Source of the DNA: Mycoplasma phocimorsus
GTDB taxonomy: Bacteria; Bacillota_I; Bacilli_A; Mycoplasmatales; Metamycoplasmataceae
Reading direction: 5' to 3'
Length of the DNA: 64,000 nt
Assembly (NCBI RefSeq): GCF_030077875.1
Contig: NZ_JASEJT010000005.1
Span: 124,001 to 188,000, forward strand
How positions within the stretch are numbered: the stretch's first letter is position 1; each line of letters opens with the position of its first letter. Below the pieces are notes generated by a model, which saw only the letters and a list, made by a program, of their open reading frames with translations, did no database searches and was not told the DNA's origin. The translations under genes and the position numbers were made by a program. This document shows positions 58,983 through 64,000 of this stretch, piece by piece.

Positions 58983-60902
58983 TTATCAAATAATTGTTCT
59001 TTTTTTCTTGTCAATAAACATTTTATCTGTTTCTTTAACATCAAAAAATTCATAAAATGCATCATGATTTTGTAATTGAACATTTGCTCTTAATTTACCA
59101 GGTGCATGAACATCAGATTTTAAAAGTAATTTTTGATATTGTTCTCTATATTTGCCTTTTCATGAAGAAGCTCAAGAAATAAAGAATTCTTTTCCATCAA
59201 AATCTTTTTCACTTTTAGCAGCTTCATAAGCAGCAGCCAAACCGCCTAAGTCAGCAATATTTTCGGATACAGTTAATTTACCATTACATGTCCCTATATT
59301 TTCGCCAAGTGAAATTCCATCAAATAATTTAATAACTTTAGTCTTTTTCTTATTAAATGCAGCTCGATCTTTATTTGTTCATCAATTGTTTAAATTACCT
59401 TTTTCATCAAATTGAGAACCATTATTATCAAATGCGTGCGAAATTTCATGAGCTATTACTGCCCCAATTGAACCATAATTTTGTGATGAAGAATAATCTG
59501 AATATGAATAAAATGGTTTTTGTAAAATAGCAGCTGGGAAAACTATTACATTATGAAATGGATGAAAATAAGCATTTACTACAGCTGGTGACATACTTCA
59601 GTAATCTCTTACTACAGGTTTTAAGTATTGTGAAAATCTATATTCCATTTTAATTCTTTTAAAATTAATGATATTATCTAGAATATTACCTTCTTCCCCC
59701 TTTATAGTAGTTATAAACTTATCATAATATGGTTCATATTTTTCAGGATAACCAATCATTTTTTTAAGAGATGAAAGTTTAATTATGGCTTTTTGTATAG
59801 TTTCTTTTCCTAATCAAGTATTTTGTTCTAATCTATTTTTATAAATACTGATCATTTTATCAACCATATTTTCTACATTTTTCTTTGCATCTTGTCCAAA
59901 TTCTCTTTTACCAAAATAAATACCAAATGGCATATTAAAAAATGAAATTGCTAAATCAATTGTATATTTTTCTTCAGCCTTCATAGACTTAATGCCTGTA
60001 ATTGCTTTATTATATTCAAAAGCAATTTCTCTAGCTTCTTCAGAAAGGAGAGGCATGCTTGAAGTAATAAAATCTACTAACATCAAACTTTTAAAATTTT
60101 CAAAAGTTTGTACATTGTAAATTTTCTTTAATGCTTTAATAAATCTTGGATTATCTTCAATAATTGTCTCTACATCTTCTTTAACTAAGGATTTAGTAAT
60201 TTTTTCTAAATTAAATAATTTTTGTTTTTTATCTATATCTTTTATTTTAAAAATATTGTATGAAGCAACATAATTAGCTCTTTCCTGAGCTGTTTTAGAC
60301 ATTTTTATTAAACTTTGATCAAAATTAATTGCACCTTGTACTAATTTAATTGCCTTTTCTTCTTCCATACCATATAGTTTAAGTAATTTTACCTTAACAT
60401 TTTTTCAAATAGTAAGAAGATGAGTTGCCATTTTTTTATTTTTATAGTAACTTTTTTCAGGTAGTATTAAACTTGGTGAACCCATTGCTAAAACTTGTTT
60501 AGAACTATCTTTAAAATCTTGAACAACATCAAAATCAATTGGCATAAGAAAACCATTTAGTAATAATTTTTTGTAGTTCTTATTAATATCTTCATATGAG
60601 GAAAGTGAATTAATTATTTCTTCATATTTTTTAATTGGACTGAATCCTATTTTGTCTTTTGCTGTTTTACCTCTTAATAATTTATAAAATAAAACAAAAT
60701 TATAAAGCGTTTTATCCTTTAAATTTTTAACATCTTTCACTAATTCCGATGTTAAAGCTTTTCTTTTCTTTTCTATCAATTTACTTAGTTCTTCAAATCC
60801 GCTAACAGAAGCTTTGTCATCATCAATTTTTGCTTTTTCTAATCACTCCCTATTTACTTCTTCATAAAAATCATCCTTTAAATTTTTTAAGTTATATTTC
60901 AT
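58983..60902 (-). CDS. pepO: M13-family neutral endopeptidase (PepO)
   Basis: A 639-residue zinc metallopeptidase of the neprilysin type. The zinc site HEISH is at about 485-489 within AVIAHEISHAFDNNG; the third ligand is in ENIADLGGL further on; NAYFHPFHNVIVFPAAILQ is the conserved block before it. The protein ends RTIIW, like the family's terminal ...VW. No signal peptide is visible, so it is cytosolic or released otherwise. Eight or so UGA codons encode Trp. The start at 60902 follows AGGGGGGA. Monocistronic with its own terminator. Confidence 0.94.
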
Positions 60903-61017
60903 ATGTCCCCCCTATAAAAATATGTTTAAATTATATAAAAATTGTATAAAAAATGTTTAAAAAGAAAACTTTTTAAACATTCGAATATTTAATTTATACA
61001 AAAAATTTATATATAAA

Positions 61018-62454
61018 TTAAATAATAACTGCTGTGCTTGGAGGATATATAAGTAGTAATACAGCTAAAGTAATTCCGAAAAAAATTAATGTAGAAATTG
61101 CATCTGTCATAGTTGAAAGTAAAGGTGCTGACATAACTGCTGGATCACGTTTTAATTTTATAGCAATAATAGGAATAATTGTCCCAAGAAATTTTGAAAA
61201 AATAATTACTATAAATAAAGATAATGATGAAACTAAAGAAATAATTATAAATGGAGCTGGATGAGCTGTTAAAGAATTATAAGAAGTAGAAAGAAAATAT
61301 ATTAATAATCTTGCAAAATTAACAGCAAATAATATGCTGCCAGTCACAACACTAACATTAAATTCTTTTCATATTGCCTTTTTAAAATCACTTTTCTCTA
61401 TTTCACCTAATGCATATGCCCGCATAATTGTTGTAGCAGATTGACTTCCAGCATTACCAGCTGATCCACTAATGACTGGAACCATACCAGTAATTACGGC
61501 AGTTGTTATAATTGCAGAAATTGCTGTTAAAGAAAGAGCCTTTTCAGCTACTCCAGTAAATTTTTCAATAATTAGTTGAGAAAGTGTTGAACCTATTAAA
61601 AGTAATATTAATCAAAATACCCGAGATTTAACAATTGATCAGTTAGATTTTTTTAAATATTCTTTTTCTGATTCTTTATCAGAAATAGCAGCCATTTTAT
61701 AAATATCTTCGGTAGCCGCTTCATTAATAGCGTCAATAATATCATCAGAAGTAATCATTCCAACCACAAAATCATTTTTATCAACAACCGGAATAGAAGA
61801 CATATCATGTTCAGCAAAAACTTGAGATGCATATTCAATTTTATCAGTAGTTTTTACACTGGCAACAGGGAACATTACTTCATTAATTTTAGTCCCTTCT
61901 TCAGCAAAAACAATATCCTCTAGTAGAGCTCCGCCAACAAGTTTACGATTTTCATTTACAACAAAAAAGTAATGAGAAAGTTCAGCATTTTTCTTTTCAT
62001 ATAAACGCTTAATTTTATTTAGGCCATTTTTACAATATGATGTATCTTTAAGCAAAACAATATCAACAGCAGCAATACTACCAACTTCATCATCTTTATA
62101 GTTTAAAATTACATTAATAATATTTCTTTTTTCTTTAGGTGTTATTTCTAAAATTCTTTTAGCAATTAAAGCGGGCATTTCTTCAAGAAGATCAGCCAAT
62201 TCATCAGTTTGAAGGATATTAAGAATTTCAGTATTATCACTTTCAAGAATTTTTTCAACAATTTTTTGTTGAATATCGGGTTCAAAATAAGAAAAAAGTT
62301 CAGCAGCATCTTCGGTGCCAATTACTCTTAAAAGAAAAAAAATTTGTGATGCAGATGCATTTTCCAATTCATAAGCAACATCAGCAATAGGAGTATTATT
62401 AATGTATGTTCTAATTTCATTAATATTTTTATTATTAATAATATCAATCAACAT
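61018..62454 (-). CDS. mgtE: magnesium transporter MgtE
   Basis: A 478-residue Mg2+ channel. The N-terminal superhelical domain (1-130), two CBS domains (VGSIAAVDIVLL... and HDMSSIPVVDKNDFVVGMITSDDII, about 145-250) and a C-terminal five-helix pore domain are in order. VPVISGSAGNAGSQSATT (about 345-362) and RDPAVMSAPLLSTMTDA (near 440) are the pore signatures. UGA encodes three Trp. It is 13 bases after cdaM, behind AGGGGGG, in a two-gene operon on the minus strand. Confidence 0.95.
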
Positions 62455-62467
62455 AAATCCCCCCCTT

Positions 62468-63061
62468 TTAATTTAAGTTTAACATTTCTGATAATTTAGA
62501 TTGTAGATCTTTAGGATCAACAATAATTGTTTGACTACGTTTAATAAATGAAATAGTACCAGTTTCCTCACTTACCACAATTGTTAATGAATCAGAAACT
62601 TCCGATATACCAATAGCGGCACGATGTCTAGAACCATATTTATTATCAATAGATTTTTTTGTTATTTTATAGAAAGTAGAAGCATAATAAATTTTATTAT
62701 TTCTAATAATTACAGCGCCATCATGAAGAGGTGAACTTTTTGAAAAAATAGCAATTAAAAGACTTGAAGAAATATTAGCGTCAAGAATAATTCCATCAGT
62801 ACGAAGCATATCAAGATTATCAGAATTTTCAATTGTTATAAGTGCGCCAATTTTATGTCTAGAAAGATAACTAATGGCTTCTTTAAGCTGATTTATAACC
62901 CTTAATTTACTTGAAAGAGCTAAAATTAAGTTTTGTTTAGATCTTTTTAAACGCGTTTTTTCTTTAATATAACTTATTAATAAAAAAACGACAAATCCTA
63001 AAATAATAAACAAAATAGTGGATGATAAAGCTATTAAAATATTGATTTGATTCTTTTCCAT
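62468..63061 (-). CDS. diadenylate cyclase, single-helix (CdaM-like)
   Basis: A 197-residue enzyme making c-di-AMP from ATP. One N-terminal membrane helix (ILIALSSTILFIILGFVVFLL, about 8-28), then the DAC domain: SPLHDGAVIIRNNKI (DGA motif, about 110-124) and SRHRAAIGISE (RHR motif, about 145-155), both intact. The canonical CdaA has three helices; this layout is closer to mycoplasma CdaM. Pairing with the adjacent Mg transporter is notable because c-di-AMP commonly controls ion homeostasis. Confidence 0.93.
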   Translation of the reverse strand: MEKNQINILIALSSTILFIILGFVVFLLISYIKEKTRLKRSKQNLILALSSKLRVINQLKEAISYLSRHKIGALITIENSDNLDMLRTDGIILDANISSSLLIAIFSKSSPLHDGAVIIRNNKIYYASTFYKITKKSIDNKYGSRHRAAIGISEVSDSLTIVVSEETGTISFIKRSQTIIVDPKDLQSKLSEMLNLN

Positions 63062-63131
63062 ATTAATACCATCCTCAATAAATATTATTATTTATTATAT
63101 ATTAATAATAAGCAAAAATACATTTATTTAA

Positions 63132-63137
63132 TATAAT
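63132..63137 (+). promoter_or_regulatory. pgk promoter -10 box
   Basis: TATAAT about 24 bases before the pgk ATG, with AAAGGA between them. The divergent gene is cdaM. Confidence 0.55.
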
Positions 63138-63161
63138 TAAGAATATTATGAAAGGATAAAA

Positions 63162-64000
63162 ATGAAGAAATTTATTGACGATTTAGAATTAAAAGACAAA
63201 AAAGTTTTAATAAGAGTCGATTTTAATGTTCCTATTAACGAGAATGGTGAAATTACTTCTTTAAAAAGAATTAAAGCCGCTCTTCCTACAATTGAAAAAG
63301 TTATTAACGATGGAGGAAAAGCAATTTTATTTTCACATCTTGGAAGAATTAAAGAAGAAAAAGATTTAGCTAAAAATAATCTAGAGCCAGTAGCACAAGC
63401 ATTAGCAGATTTATTACAAAAAAATGTTACTTTTGTTAAACAAACAAGAGGAGCTAATTTAGAAGAAGCTATTAGAAGAATGCAAAATGGTGACGTTTTA
63501 TTAGTACAAAATACAAGATATGAAGATTTAGAAGGTAAAAAAGAATCAAAAAATGATCCTGAATTAGGCAAATATTGAGCTTCATTAGGTGATTTATTTA
63601 TTAATGATGCTTTTGGTACAGCACATAGAGCACATGCTTCAAATGTTGGGATAGCATCAAATATTGAAATATCTGCTTTAGGTTATTTAATGAATAAAGA
63701 AGTTGAAGCATTAAATAAAATTGTAAATGCACCAAAAGAACCTTATGTAGCTATTATTGGTGGAGCTAAAATTAGTGATAAAATTGGTATTTTAGAATCA
63801 TTAGTTAAAAAAGTAGATAAATTATTAATTGGTGGTGGAATGGCCTATACGTTTCTTAAAGCGATGGGACACACAATTGGTAATTCATTACTAGAAGAAG
63901 AAAAACTTGAATATGCTACTAAATTTATGGAAGAGCATGCAGATAAAGTTGTGCTTCCTATTGATTCAGCAAATGCTACAGCATTTAAAGATATGGAGCC
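63162..64000 (+). CDS. pgk: phosphoglycerate kinase (3' end outside window)
   Basis: About 280 residues of the N-terminal and start of the C-terminal domain. [17 protein letters not shown] at the N-terminus, [22 protein letters not shown] and [16 protein letters not shown] are diagnostic. It transfers phosphate from 1,3-bisphosphoglycerate to ADP in glycolysis. One UGA encodes Trp. The ATG follows AAAGGATAAAA. Confidence 0.97.

Noticed and set aside
61034-61264. Plus-strand frame of 76 residues opposite mgtE
   Set aside because: Antisense shadow of the conserved MgtE pore domain.

Overview
The window is from a mollicute (Mycoplasma sensu lato). The DNA is very A+T-rich. UGA must be read as tryptophan in nearly every gene, because most coding regions are interrupted by in-frame TGA codons at conserved Trp positions. 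Lipoprotein signal peptides are frequent and genes are packed with short overlaps. Gene content (ComEA/ComEC remnants, MnuA-type nuclease, MPN527-like ECF subunit, BC85_0335-like protein) fits the hominis/pulmonis side of the mycoplasmas, but I cannot name the species.

Layout. 1-6500: end of an ABC importer operon (ATPase with a very long insertion, two permeases, a small membrane protein, two lipoproteins). 6618-8395: a minimal DNA-uptake pair (ComEA-like, ComEC-like). 8657-13312: rluD-tex, divergent from a PotD-like binding protein. 13313-23000: topA and upp/deoC embedded in an accessory zone with four related two-anchor surface proteins, a duplicated lipoprotein gene and IS1634-like transposase debris. 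23001-28004 (minus): the coupled operon ribF-alaS-ruvX-(BC85_0335-like)-greA. 28669-34447: ECF subunit, leuS, and lon with a CIRCE-like operator. 34758-34929: two tRNA-Leu genes. 34984-40691: rsmE, surface nuclease, infC-rpmI-rplT and mnmA. 40692-43715: recU (minus), then acpS-plsC-scpA-scpB. 43838-44022: tRNA-Thr and tRNA-Leu. 44158-45288: pseudogene of a two-anchor protein. 45313-47295: ligA. 47431-55098: RNase J-like protein, two membrane proteins, gpsA, tig, a YneF-like protein and pepA. 55233-56510: another two-anchor protein. 56548-63061 (minus): rluB, nadD-yqeK fusion, pepO, mgtE and cdaM. 63162-64000: pgk, cut by the window edge.

How it fits together. Most of the window is the housekeeping set of a reduced parasite: translation factors and tRNA/rRNA modification, DNA topology and repair, chromosome segregation (ScpAB), phospholipid synthesis (GpsA, PlsC, AcpS), nucleobase salvage (Upp, DeoC), proteolysis (Lon, PepA, PepO) and c-di-AMP signalling. 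The accessory layer is surface-directed: lipoproteins, a nuclease that would release nucleotides for import, and an apparently undescribed family with an N-terminal membrane anchor plus a second internal membrane segment ending in a Gly/Tyr-rich motif. Two start-signal classes coexist: genes with a clear AAGGAG-type site, and genes with TATAAT 4-8 bases before the ATG and no ribosome-binding site, which look leaderless.
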